From an uncultured bacterium (GTDB taxonomy: Bacteria > Bacillota > Limnochordia > DTU080 > JAAYLA01), in NCBI GenBank assembly GCA_937983075.1, contig CALKAQ010000142.1, positions 1-14,329 of the forward strand: 14,329 bases of DNA, read 5' to 3'. Every line of letters begins with the position of its first letter. Positions within the stretch are counted from its first letter, which is position 1. Position numbers and translations under genes: made by a program. The notes beneath the pieces were generated by a model. The model worked only from the letters and a program-made list of their open reading frames with translations, was not told where the DNA came from and did not search any database. Positions 6,021-12,556 of this stretch are shown in pieces.

Positions 6021-6598
6021 TCATTTTTTGCTTATCTTTTTCTTTTCAGCTTTGATTCTTTCATCAATTGCCGCGATTACAAATGCTTTTTCTCGAATAT
6101 CCATGTTCATGAATTCACGCGGCCTAATATTTAATTTATGAAGGGCATAGTATGCGTATATCGACATACTATCCCCTTTTCTAATCAGTTTTTTGCTTCA
6201 TCGACCAACTCATCAAGATTTTTGTCAAATCCACTGAACATTCGAATCTGATTAGCCAGTTCTTCCACTTCACCCGCAAGCAAGACTTTGTTCACATATT
6301 GTTCAGGCGTAGAACAACCTAATTTTTGAATACTTTCAGCATGTTTGAAATTCGGGTTGACAGTACAGTTAATAATCAAACTTAGATTAAATTGACCGCT
6401 ATCAAATTCAACGCCTTTTCCACCTTGCTTAATGATAAGTGCTCTTTTGCGTATTTCTTCAAATTCAGACGGGGAAATAGCACGAATCTTAAATTTTAGA
6501 ATTTTTCCATCTTTATCTTTGAATCGATCAGAAATAACAACTTCTTTTGTCATTCCTTCAACGGGATTCGCGTTTAAAAATTGCTGAAGAGTGCTCAT
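6021..6598 (-). CDS. Tail assembly chaperone, long form made by -1 frameshift
   Basis: A -1 slip at A AAA AAC (6194-6188) lets ribosomes bypass the TGA of the short chaperone and continue from 6188 to a stop at 6021-6023. This adds 55 residues to the 137-residue short form, about 192 in all. The extension contains YYALHKLNIRPREFMNMD and IREKAFVIAAIDERIKAEKK, which resembles the second reading frame expected after XkdN-type genes. In many dsDNA tailed phages a frameshift pair of this kind (lambda gpG/gpGT, P2 E/E') chaperones the tape measure. The extension could also be made alone from an ATG at 6167 (48 codons), which has AAAAGGGG five bases upstream. The slippery site, the frame and the position all agree; actual frameshifting is inferred. 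Confidence 0.85.
6147..6194 (-). promoter_or_regulatory. -1 frameshift signal: slippery heptamer plus downstream hairpin
   Basis: The chaperone frame reads GCA AAA AAC TGA, placing the canonical X XXY YYZ heptamer A AAA AAC (6194-6188) directly before the stop. Fifteen bases further on, ATAGTATG (6172-6165) pairs perfectly with CATACTAT (6154-6147); a further CG/CG pair inside would lengthen the stem with one bulged base. The 15-base spacing is longer than the usual 5-9. The stem also covers the ATG at 6167, so it may restrain independent initiation on the second frame. Confidence 0.8.
6185..6598 (-). CDS. xkdN: Tail assembly chaperone XkdN, short form
   Basis: This 137-residue protein matches the XkdN family, cytoplasmic chaperones that coat the tape measure during tail tube assembly and are absent from the virion. 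Family features include the N-terminal LQQFLNANPVEGMTKEVVIS, the beta segment ILKFKIRAISPSEFEEIRKR, and the C-terminal helices YVNKVLLAGEVEELANQIRM and KNLDELVDEAKN. The ATG at 6598 has AGGAGG eight bases upstream. The final codons AAA AAC are part of the slippery site. The gene is distinctly AT-rich (19/60 G+C at 6361-6420) beside the tube gene (31/60 at 6661-6720), so a composition boundary falls between them. Confidence 0.93.
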   Translation of the reverse strand: MSTLQQFLNANPVEGMTKEVVISDRFKDKDGKILKFKIRAISPSEFEEIRKRALIIKQGGKGVEFDSGQFNLSLIINCTVNPNFKHAESIQKLGCSTPEQYVNKVLLAGEVEELANQIRMFSGFDKNLDELVDEAKN

Positions 6599-6610
6599 TA
6601 ATCATACCTC

Positions 6611-6643
6611 CTAAAAATTAAGGCGCCCGAGAAATCAGGCGCC
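6611..6643 (-). terminator. Hairpin and T-rich run after the tail tube gene
   Basis: On the minus strand GGCGCCTGA pairs with TCGGGCGCC (one G-U pair) around a TTTC loop (6643-6622), followed by TTAATTTTT. The TGA stop of the tube gene is inside the stem. It resembles an intrinsic or partial terminator that would reduce transcription after the abundant sheath and tube genes. The T run is interrupted, so termination may be incomplete. Confidence 0.65.
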
Positions 6644-7102
6644 CGTAATCGTATTGAACCGGTCCAGAATGTCCACGTCATCGAAAGTGAACGGCAACTC
6701 TTCTTCCAGCATGTCGTCACTGGTGGAATCAAACTGAGCGATCACCACGCTGTCCAGATTGCAGTTTTTGAGCACAACCGTTTGTTTCCCTGCGCTGGAT
6801 ACCGGGTCCTCATTCACGATCTGCAAGTCGAACCAGAAATCGCGCCCTGTCTTGACGTAATCCACCATCATCTGCCGGAAAAGCGACGTAACATAATAGA
6901 TAGTCAGCGTGCCACTGCCGCTCCAACCGGCGGATCGTTGAGAGGTGTTCGTCTTACCCAGGATCGGCACATCTACTTTATTCTTCTCAATCGTCGCTTC
7001 GATGGACTTGGCGTAAAACAACTCCTCTACCCGACCGTTTATTGTCGCGTAGGCCCGCGCCATTTTGCCACTGATTGCGTCCTGGTTTCGGAAAAAGGCC
7101 AT
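6635..7102 (-). CDS. xkdM: Tail tube (core) protein XkdM
   Basis: This 155-residue protein matches the XkdM family, which forms the inner tube driven through the cell envelope when the sheath contracts. Recognisable parts are the N-terminal NQDAISGKMARAYATINGR, the LFYAKSIEATIEKNKVDVPI strand pair, SQRSAGWSGSGTLTIYYVT, and the C-terminal LPFTFDDVDILDRF. The fold is the beta-sandwich common to tube and Hcp proteins. The ATG at 7102 is preceded by AAGGGGTG, and the gene follows the sheath after 15 bases. Many copies are needed per tail, which fits the strong ribosome binding site and the hairpin at its end. Confidence 0.95.
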   Translation of the reverse strand: MAFFRNQDAISGKMARAYATINGRVEELFYAKSIEATIEKNKVDVPILGKTNTSQRSAGWSGSGTLTIYYVTSLFRQMMVDYVKTGRDFWFDLQIVNEDPVSSAGKQTVVLKNCNLDSVVIAQFDSTSDDMLEEELPFTFDDVDILDRFNTITGA

Positions 7103-7117
7103 TTCTCACTTCACCCC

Positions 7118-8434
7118 TTACCGGACCGTCACGGTCATATAGATTTTTTCAATGCTGTCCACCGGCTGCACCCACTGATTCACGACGACAGCGTCCGTGT
7201 CAGCGCCCGGCAACACTTCCAGATCCGTTTGCGGATCAAAGTTTTGAATAGCGCCAATGTTCTGGTATTGGTTCGTGATGTTGATGATTTCGCTTTTGAA
7301 CAGGTTGCGGCCGTCATCGTTGTTGGCCACTTTGCCGATATAGGACTGGCTGAATATACGCATATAATCATTGGCCAGACCATCCAGTACGCGCAGCACA
7401 CGGTTTTTCCTGAAAGCCTTGCCCTTCTCCGGCGTGAACGTGTGCAGCGTGTTGATGTCCTGTTCCACTACAGCCCTGCCATCCATAGCCGTGAACACGA
7501 ATTCGCCGTTTTGCAGTGCCGTGATGATCTGGCTGTTCGTGTATTTTGGGGCCACGTCCACAGCACCGTCATAGGCGTCGTAGGTCAGCGACTGATTCGC
7601 CCCAGCACCAGCCGTCGCCCCGGCCACCCACGCAACCGCCTGCGCAGCAGTGAGCGTCGTCCCATCGGACAGCGCCACGCCGTTTTTGACGCTGATCACG
7701 CCTTCGTAATCTGCCGTGGGGTAGTTTTCCATTACCACCTGGATCTTCTTGCCTTCATCGTCCCGAAGCCGCTTAGCAAACGATACAAACACGCCTTTGG
7801 TTGTCGTATCTGTCGCCGTCAGCCCGATGGTATGGAAATCGTGAACTTCGATTGCTTCCAGGTAGTCCAGGTAGTCCTGCGCTGTCACTTCGCCGTCTGT
7901 GCCGCCTGTAAGCGGCGTTCCTACGGTAGCAGTCGGCGCACCCGTTCCGCTAAATTCCACCCAAGCATTAGGTTGCAATTCCTCGATCGCGGAAACCGTT
8001 TGGGAATCCACTTCGCGCCCATCCACCAGCGTTTTGATATCGAACTTGGCCGGATCGTCAATGTTCTGTTCAACAATGATGCTGATATCGTTCCCGCGGA
8101 CTCCGCCATGTTTCGCCGTCACAGTCAGACCGCCGACCGTGGCCGATGCCGGCGTACCGGTATTGAGCCGGTACAGCAGGAGCATGCGGGCCCTTTTCAG
8201 CGCTTCCCGGACCAGCAGCAACTGCGGCGCCGTGATCGAATAACCGAGCGTATCAAACGTATCTGCGCCGGCTTCAACTGCGATAACCTGTTTTGCCGGG
8301 CCCCAAGAAAGAGCCAGCGGCAGGCTGACGATGCCGCGCTCGCCGAGCGTACCAAAAACCTGGGCTTCGGATTTGAAATTGATGTACACACCCGGGCGTA
8401 ACTTGTTTTGAACTGTCCACGTGCCTCCCGGCAT
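7118..8434 (-). CDS. xkdK: Contractile tail sheath protein XkdK
   Basis: This 438-residue protein matches the PBSX XkdK sheath family. It forms the contractile outer sheath whose shortening drives the tube. The N-terminus MPGGTWTVQNKLRPGVYINF is typical, as are the early ALSWGPAKQVI and the GTPASATVGGLTVTAKHGG segment. The C-terminal part, with VVNQWVQPVDSIEKIYMTV, is the conserved sheath core and linker-arm region. The ATG at 8434 follows GGAAGGTG and starts one base after the stop of the small upstream gene. Length is normal for the family and no frameshift is seen. The long plus-strand reading frame across it is only a shadow. Confidence 0.97.
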   Translation of the reverse strand: MPGGTWTVQNKLRPGVYINFKSEAQVFGTLGERGIVSLPLALSWGPAKQVIAVEAGADTFDTLGYSITAPQLLLVREALKRARMLLLYRLNTGTPASATVGGLTVTAKHGGVRGNDISIIVEQNIDDPAKFDIKTLVDGREVDSQTVSAIEELQPNAWVEFSGTGAPTATVGTPLTGGTDGEVTAQDYLDYLEAIEVHDFHTIGLTATDTTTKGVFVSFAKRLRDDEGKKIQVVMENYPTADYEGVISVKNGVALSDGTTLTAAQAVAWVAGATAGAGANQSLTYDAYDGAVDVAPKYTNSQIITALQNGEFVFTAMDGRAVVEQDINTLHTFTPEKGKAFRKNRVLRVLDGLANDYMRIFSQSYIGKVANNDDGRNLFKSEIINITNQYQNIGAIQNFDPQTDLEVLPGADTDAVVVNQWVQPVDSIEKIYMTVTVR

Positions 8435-8435
8435 G

Positions 8436-8615
8436 TTATGTCACCTTCCTTTTCGCATAATCAGCCAGCATTTTCTGCGCTTGCTCAAGAGTATACGTCT
8501 CGTTATCTTTCATCAGAAAACGGAGCGCATCCCGTTCAACTCTTGTAAAATTCGCCGCTTTCATAAACTGTTGTTTTGAAAACTTTGGCGTGCCTTTCTT
8601 TTCCTTCTCACTCAC
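8436..8615 (-). CDS. yqzN: YqzN/YkzM-type small protein
   Basis: This is a 59-residue protein. It begins at a GTG at 8615, five bases after GGAGGGG, and overlaps the preceding stop by three bases. The protein starts MSEKEKKGTPKFSKQQFMKA and ends with EQAQKMLADYAKRKV. The pattern of a FSKQQF motif, a short RDALRFLM helix, a tyrosine-centred turn (ETYTL) and a final amphipathic helix fits the YqzN/YkzM domain found just before the sheath gene in skin and PBSX elements. Its function is not established. Tight coupling on both sides and conserved position suggest a role in tail assembly. Confidence 0.85.
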   Translation of the reverse strand: MSEKEKKGTPKFSKQQFMKAANFTRVERDALRFLMKDNETYTLEQAQKMLADYAKRKVT

Positions 8616-9037
8616 TTCAACCCCTCCTGCACGTCCAGGCTGCCCATCGCCGGATCTTCCGGTTTCGGCGCCCAGACATGGAAATTATATTCGACGAAAA
8701 AGTGCAAAACCTCGTCGAGGATCTCAAACCGCATCCCGGTTCCGCGAACAGATCGGTCGGCCACCTGGATCCACTGCAGTGCCTCTGTCAGTTTCTCAGC
8801 CATTTCGTACATGTCATCATTGCTGCGTTCGGATGCAAAATAATGCACATCGAACGGATGATAGCGCATGAACCTCCGGCCAAGTTCCTGCGTGTGTTCC
8901 GGTTCCAGCAGCTTCACGAAGAAGCAAGGAGGTGTCAGGTTCTGCTTGATTTCTTCACCGGCAATTGGAATGTCCGGGAACTCGAAATCCAACGCAGCAT
9001 GAACTGCATATCGAACGTCATTGATCGTCACCTGCAT
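8612..9037 (-). CDS. Tail terminator family protein, XkdJ/YqbJ-like
   Basis: This encodes about 141 residues and matches the tail terminator family that includes YqbJ and XkdJ (DUF6838). Such proteins cap the finished tail tube and help join it to the head. Family features are an N-terminal helix, the PPCFFVKLLEPEHTQELGRR strand and turn, RYHPFDVHYF, and a C-terminal LHFFVEYNFHVW strand. The ATG at 9037 is preferred because AAAGG lies nine bases upstream. An ATG at 9043 (overlapping the previous stop as TGATG) and a GTG at 9046 are alternatives. The 3' end overlaps the start of the YqzN-like gene. Confidence 0.88.
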   Translation of the reverse strand: MQVTINDVRYAVHAALDFEFPDIPIAGEEIKQNLTPPCFFVKLLEPEHTQELGRRFMRYHPFDVHYFASERSNDDMYEMAEKLTEALQWIQVADRSVRGTGMRFEILDEVLHFFVEYNFHVWAPKPEDPAMGSLDVQEGLK

Positions 9038-9042
9038 CCACA

Positions 9043-9474
9043 TCACCCTTTCTTCGGCGGCCGACCGTTCATTAAATCATTGAGCAGTTTGGTCATTCGC
9101 TTCTCCAGATATCTCGGCAACTCGCGTTCGATCTCCTGCATACTGATCGTCATCATGAATCGGCCTTCAACCCATTTGGTTAAATCTGCGCCGGTGCGGT
9201 GGCCGTATTCAACGAACTGTGCATAATGCGTGTTGTTGTAGATTTCGACTTGGTACGTATCGCCCCGACGCTCTACCCGGCCAACTTTCCAGTTTCGCCT
9301 CAGTTCCCCAGTATCAACCGGCGTCCGCTTTTTGATCTTGCGTTCCGCTCTGTAGGCCATCTCCAACAGGAAATCCTGGATGAACCGCTCAATGACACGT
9401 TCGTCAACGGCTTTTTTGAAAGTATTTGCCAGCCGCTCAAACTCGCTGAAATCGAATTTTCCCCATTTGGGCAT
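9043..9474 (-). CDS. HK97 gp10-like head-tail completion protein
   Basis: This 143-residue protein matches the HK97 gp10 family (YqbI/XkdI position), which takes part in joining head and tail. The motif KKRTPVDTGELRRNWKVG, followed by YQVEIYNNTHYAQFVEYGHR, is the family signature, and WVEGRFMMTISM precedes a basic C-terminal helix. The ATG at 9474 overlaps the previous stop by one base (TGATG) and has AAGGA nine bases upstream. An in-frame ATG at 9483 lies directly against the ribosome binding site and is less likely. Its order after a head-closure gene and before the terminator is the usual one. Confidence 0.92.
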   Translation of the reverse strand: MPKWGKFDFSEFERLANTFKKAVDERVIERFIQDFLLEMAYRAERKIKKRTPVDTGELRRNWKVGRVERRGDTYQVEIYNNTHYAQFVEYGHRTGADLTKWVEGRFMMTISMQEIERELPRYLEKRMTKLLNDLMNGRPPKKG

Positions 9475-9833
9475 CAGGCCCATTCCTTCCGCTGAACGCT
9501 GATTTCCTGATGCGTCGGATACAGGAATGGTTCTCCAGCAGTGTACCGGCGCGTCAGTGTGCCGCGGGTAACCTCAAGCAGATCCCCTTGCCGAATCTCC
9601 ACCTCCGGCGCGATGAAAAGCTTTGTTTCATAGGCAATCTCGTTCTGCGCCTCGGTCTGATTGTTCTGCCCGAGCGTACGTTGTGAAATACGGCAGGGCT
9701 GATCAGTATAAACCGGTTGTGGGACGAGCTTCGTTTCCTTTGTGACCGGGTCCTTGACCTTTTGGTACCGGTAGATCGTCGCTCGGTCCGTATACAATCG
9801 TTCGATTGCTCGGCGGTGGCTTTCCAGGTCCAT
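9474..9833 (-). CDS. Head-closure / head-tail joining protein
   Basis: This encodes 119 residues and probably forms a head-closure ring. The N-terminal helix (MDLESHRRAIERLYTDR) leads into a beta-rich body with ATIYRYQKVKDPVTKET, CRISQRT, and the strand AYETKLFIAPEVEIRQGDLL, a pattern seen in head-tail joining proteins. The GDLLEV...RRYTAGEPF segment is also typical of that barrel fold. The ATG at 9833 is chosen because GAGGTGG lies just upstream and the previous stop is only two bases away; in-frame GTG codons at 9842 and 9839 are alternatives. No short motif alone proves the family, so the call leans on gene order as well. Confidence 0.8.
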   Translation of the reverse strand: MDLESHRRAIERLYTDRATIYRYQKVKDPVTKETKLVPQPVYTDQPCRISQRTLGQNNQTEAQNEIAYETKLFIAPEVEIRQGDLLEVTRGTLTRRYTAGEPFLYPTHQEISVQRKEWA

Positions 9834-9835
9834 GC

Positions 9836-10207
9836 TCACCACCTCAGCTTTCGATAGCGGTTCAGGTCAACACGGTAATTCAGCACCACTTGATCGATCG
9901 CCGATTTCGCCGTGTTGGTGAGACCGGATTTTTGAGCTGGCGCGGATGATGTATCTCCAATGCTAATCTGCTTTCCTTCACCACTTGTCTCCTGAATCTC
10001 GGGAAGATTCGGCTGCTCAATCCGAAGTGCATCAATCGTCATAGCCGCCCAGGTGTGGTTCAGCTCTACCGGAATCTCCTTCAGGTTGCAATAATGCAGG
10101 ATGCGCTGACCTATCTCCTGCACATAGGAGTCAATCAGCGCATCTTTCGAGTCATCTGTGATCCCGAGTTTGAGTTTGACCAATGTCAAAATGTTATTCT
10201 CCGACAT
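9836..10207 (-). CDS. Head-tail connector (adaptor) protein
   Basis: This 123-residue, mostly helical protein fits the phage head-tail connector family (gp6/gp15-like, YqbG position), which binds below the portal. Helices are NILTLVKLKLGI, then SKDALIDSYVQEIGQRILHY with a CN turn, and HTWAAMTIDALRI, separated from a C-terminal TAKSAIDQVVLNYRVDLNRY helix by a flexible stretch (GEGKQISIGDTSSAP). The motif ITDDSKDALIDSYVQEIGQR is characteristic. The ATG at 10207 has GGGCGGG seven bases upstream; an in-frame TTG at 10213 lies inside that site and is rejected. It begins two bases after the previous gene ends. Confidence 0.88.
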   Translation of the reverse strand: MSENNILTLVKLKLGITDDSKDALIDSYVQEIGQRILHYCNLKEIPVELNHTWAAMTIDALRIEQPNLPEIQETSGEGKQISIGDTSSAPAQKSGLTNTAKSAIDQVVLNYRVDLNRYRKLRW

Positions 10208-10209
10208 AA

Positions 10210-10455
10210 TCAATCCCGCCCTGTCTGTCCGCCACCATCATTCTGAGCTGCCTGAATCGTCGCGAGAATATCGGATTTTTTTGTGGCAGTCCCCAGGTCA
10301 ATTCCGTTTTCGGCTGCATACTGCTTGAGTTCCGCTACCGTCATCTCATCAATTGTTTTGATCTCGGTAGTCTTTTTCGTTGCTTCCTCATCTGCTAGTT
10401 TAGCCGCCAGTTCACGTCTACGACGCTGAAAACCAGAAACATTCGTGATCCCCAT
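10210..10455 (-). CDS. Small capsid-region protein with HeH/LEM-like domain
   Basis: This is an 81-residue protein. The N-terminal third is very basic (FQRRRRELAAKL). The C-terminal half (about 36-70) carries DEMTVAELKQYAAENGIDLG followed by TKKSDILATI, the two-helix pattern of HeH/LEM or Rho-N-like domains often placed after phage major capsid genes. Such domains bind nucleic acid or protein; the exact role here is unknown. The start is taken as ATG 10455 because AGGAGGTG lies nine bases upstream; the in-frame GTG at 10467 overlaps that site. A short tail rich in G, N, D and Q ends the protein. Confidence 0.82.
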   Translation of the reverse strand: MGITNVSGFQRRRRELAAKLADEEATKKTTEIKTIDEMTVAELKQYAAENGIDLGTATKKSDILATIQAAQNDGGGQTGRD

Positions 10456-10499
10456 AGGTAGTTCCACCTCCTAGAAAGAGAGAGACCCTAAGGCTTCCC

Positions 10500-11471
10500 T
10501 TAAGCGATTTTGAATACGTGCTTGACTACGCGGATAGCTTTCGGCTCGTACACGCGTTCCCAATTTTCGCCCATAGCCAGTTCTGTGTTTTCCGGGAACA
10601 CATCAGCCACTGATGATTCCGTCCACTTGATTCCTCGAGGATGCAAAATGAAGATTCGGCGATTGATAAGGAAATCCTCACCGGACGATGCCAGGGAATC
10701 CCGAGCAATCTCGGTTTCAATAATCCGCGGATGTTTACCATTACCTTTAGCAATTGCACCTTGGCCAAACAGATACATCGTTCCGGTTTTGGTGGATGTG
10801 TCATACGGAACACCATCATCGACAATGACACGTTTGTTCATGAAATACGGCACTCGATCAGACTGATCCTTTTCCTGCACGTATTCAATTAGTTGTCGCT
10901 TGGCTAAGTATGCTTCAACGGCAGAATGCATCATGACACCTGTCAGCAACCCTTTTGCATCTCCCAACAGTTGAGTTGCATCAATGAAGCTATCCCCACT
11001 GACGAGTGCATCATCACCGCTCTCTTCAGAGATATCCAGCACATGACCGGACATCGATGGCGACTTAAATACACCATCAAGCGTTGCCAACAATACTTTT
11101 TGCTCGTCACGCACCCAATACGCAGCTACTAAATCTGCGATCGCCCGCATCGGATCGTCACCAGACAACAGCGCCGACAGACCGTTTGCGCCCCATGCGC
11201 GACCTCGACCATGCTTGCGAGCTACATCCATATTGGACCCAATTTTACCGGGAGTTAGTGCTCCATCATCTTTCATCGTCTCGGAGTCGCCAGTCAAATC
11301 ATTCCAATACGGCATGTTGACAAGCGTATTCGGGCCACTTGCCAACTCATCAAATTCAGGATTATTTTGCACAATGCCGGATTGGATCAAAGCCGAAAGT
11401 TCCATCGTGCGCTGAATTACATAATCATTAAAAACCTCGGGTTGAATAACATCTGCAATACGTGTTGTCAT
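10500..11471 (-). CDS. Major capsid protein
   Basis: This 323-residue protein is the major head subunit, probably of the HK97 fold and of the gp13-like coat protein group common in Bacillota phages. The N-terminus MTTRIADVIQPEVFNDYVIQ and the following FDELASGPNTLVNMPYWNDL are typical of this group. Other markers are the GRGRAWGANGLSALLSGDDP segment, GLLTGVMMHSAVEAYLAKRQ and the C-terminal GIKWTESSVADVFPENTEL. Unlike HK97 itself, no N-terminal protease or delta domain is fused; scaffolding comes from the separate gene upstream. The ATG at 11471 has GAGGTG eight bases upstream. Confidence 0.94.
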   Translation of the reverse strand: MTTRIADVIQPEVFNDYVIQRTMELSALIQSGIVQNNPEFDELASGPNTLVNMPYWNDLTGDSETMKDDGALTPGKIGSNMDVARKHGRGRAWGANGLSALLSGDDPMRAIADLVAAYWVRDEQKVLLATLDGVFKSPSMSGHVLDISEESGDDALVSGDSFIDATQLLGDAKGLLTGVMMHSAVEAYLAKRQLIEYVQEKDQSDRVPYFMNKRVIVDDGVPYDTSTKTGTMYLFGQGAIAKGNGKHPRIIETEIARDSLASSGEDFLINRRIFILHPRGIKWTESSVADVFPENTELAMGENWERVYEPKAIRVVKHVFKIA

Positions 11472-11498
11472 TGTTTTATCACCTCAACATAGTAATTG

Positions 11499-12143
11499 TT
11501 ATTTAGCGGCAGCTTTCAGCTGCTTCGCCAGCTCGGGATTTTCCCGAAGAATACGACCCTGCTCGGTCAAGTTGAAATGTTCCTTAGACCAGGGGTTCTT
11601 CTGCCCGCCTTTGTCGCCTTTGTCACTTCCCTCAGGGGGCTTGGCACCTTTGAACTTTGCGCCTCCATCTCCTTTCTGTACAAACAAAAAAGCCTTGCTC
11701 TCGCGCAGGCTCTTGATCTGATCCTCCAGACCGGCCTTGACATTCCCCTGCTCGTCGACCTCGACCTTGCTCTTGTCGATCAGGTTCACCACCAAATCGG
11801 GATCGTGCGCCTCACCAGCCACGGCCAGCTTGATCGCGGTCGTGATCGCCATATCCCGCAGGCGACCCTGATATTCCTGCTCTTTCGCCTTGTTTTCAGC
11901 TTGAAGCGTTTCGATCTGCTTTTGCAGTTCCTCGTTCCCCTCTGCTGCTTTCTTCAGATCAGCCAGCTGCTTGTCTCGCTCTTTCAGCGCCTCTTCGGCT
12001 TGCTTCTTCGCCTCATTCACTTCGTTGAACTTGTCCTTCGGAATCCAGTTTCCATCTGACACAACAGCGATTTTGTGCTTATCACCGAGTTTGGCCAAGA
12101 CTTGATTGAGGAGTTCTTCACCCAATAACTCTTTCAAATCCAC
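11499..12143 (-). CDS. GP20-type scaffold protein
   Basis: This encodes about 214 residues and matches the Phage_GP20 minor structural/scaffold family located just before the capsid gene. A long charged coiled coil, rich in E, K, Q and A, covers roughly residues 40-100. A globular part follows (AITTAIKLAVAGEAHDPDLV) and then a KGDGGAKFKG...DKGGQKNPW linker. It ends with the conserved NPWSKEHFNLTEQGRILREN segment, thought to contact the capsid protein. A GTG at 12143, ten bases after GGGAG, is the most plausible start. A TTG at 12191 would add 16 residues but has no ribosome binding site and lies in a hairpin. Start choice is the main uncertainty. Confidence 0.9.
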   Translation of the reverse strand: MDLKELLGEELLNQVLAKLGDKHKIAVVSDGNWIPKDKFNEVNEAKKQAEEALKERDKQLADLKKAAEGNEELQKQIETLQAENKAKEQEYQGRLRDMAITTAIKLAVAGEAHDPDLVVNLIDKSKVEVDEQGNVKAGLEDQIKSLRESKAFLFVQKGDGGAKFKGAKPPEGSDKGDKGGQKNPWSKEHFNLTEQGRILRENPELAKQLKAAAK

Positions 12144-12156
12144 ATCAATCACTCTC

Positions 12157-12195
12157 CCGATTAGGTTTTTAAGCTGGTAACCCGCCAGCAATCGG
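12157..12195 (-). promoter_or_regulatory. Structured leader before the scaffold gene
   Basis: On the minus strand CCGATT (12195-12190) pairs with AATCGG (12162-12157), enclosing a second stem GCTGG/CCAGC (12189-12185 with 12177-12173). The outer stem runs into the GGGAG ribosome binding site of the scaffold gene, so it could limit its translation. No clear promoter was found between 12144 and 12271. Confidence 0.4.
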
Positions 12196-12235
12196 CTTGC
12201 GTTCAGTTTGGCCCCGAACCTTTAAAGTGGGCAAC

Positions 12236-12267
12236 ACAAAGGGCCCCTGAAGTCTCATCAGGAGCCC
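12236..12267 (-). terminator. Terminator-like hairpin after the small phage protein gene
   Basis: On the minus strand GGGCTCCTGA pairs with TCAGGGGCCC (one G-U pair) around a 7-base loop (12267-12241), then TTTGTGTTG follows, a weak T run. The 5' arm can instead pair outward: AGTGGGC (12270-12264) matches GCCCACT (12231-12225) perfectly, a mutually exclusive stem. It may be a partial terminator or a switch. Confidence 0.5.
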
Positions 12268-12271
12268 ACTA

Positions 12272-12532
12272 TTACATCAGTTCATATTCTTCTTCAAAAA
12301 TATCCTGATTCACAGCTTCCAATTTCCCATCGCTGTGCTTGACGATGTAATCCGTTGGCTCCGCTACGACCACATCAAGCGCTCCACGAATGACTCGGAG
12401 ACGAACTCCGTCGGCCGTAAAGTCAACTGAAACAGGTAAACCAACGAAATCGATAATCTCTTGCACTTGCGAAGGATCATTAAATTGAATCGCTTGACAA
12501 ACAAGACTCCGTCTATATTGATAAACCGGCAT
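12272..12532 (-). CDS. Small phage protein of unknown function (PGDYG-like)
   Basis: This is an 86-residue protein that resembles a widespread family of small phage proteins with an N-terminal YRRxxxxxxAIQF strand and a C-terminal DYIVK...VNQDIFEEEYEL segment. Here these read YQYRRSLVCQAIQFND and EPTDYIVKHSDGKLEAVNQD. The function of the family is unknown. The ATG at 12532 is preferred, with GGGGTGAAGGA just upstream. Upstream in-frame ATGs at 12556 and 12574 add up to 14 residues, but the latter lies inside a terminator stem. The gene sits alone between two hairpins, in an unusual place between minor head and scaffold genes, so it may be a late-acquired cargo gene or be linked to the toxin next to it. 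Confidence 0.75.
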   Translation of the reverse strand: MPVYQYRRSLVCQAIQFNDPSQVQEIIDFVGLPVSVDFTADGVRLRVIRGALDVVVAEPTDYIVKHSDGKLEAVNQDIFEEEYELM

Positions 12533-12556
12533 TCCTTCACCCCGCTTTCTGGGCAT

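Noticed and set aside
6782..8401. A 539-codon open frame on the plus strand.
   Set aside because: It lies opposite the sheath and tube genes, has no ribosome binding site or recognisable domain, and is composed of residues expected from antisense reading of GC-richer coding DNA.
10467..10500. A short stem (TAAGG/CCTTA) after the major capsid gene as a terminator.
   Set aside because: Only five pairs with no T run after it, and the capsid gene is followed closely by genes that must be co-expressed.
11496..12059. A 187-codon leucine- and phenylalanine-rich plus-strand frame that looks like a membrane protein.
   Set aside because: It is the antisense of the scaffold coiled coil; glutamate and lysine codons read backwards give leucine and phenylalanine codons.
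12143..12191. A longer scaffold protein starting at TTG 12191.
   Set aside because: No ribosome binding site precedes it and the codon lies within a stem. The GTG at 12143 has GGGAG ten bases upstream.
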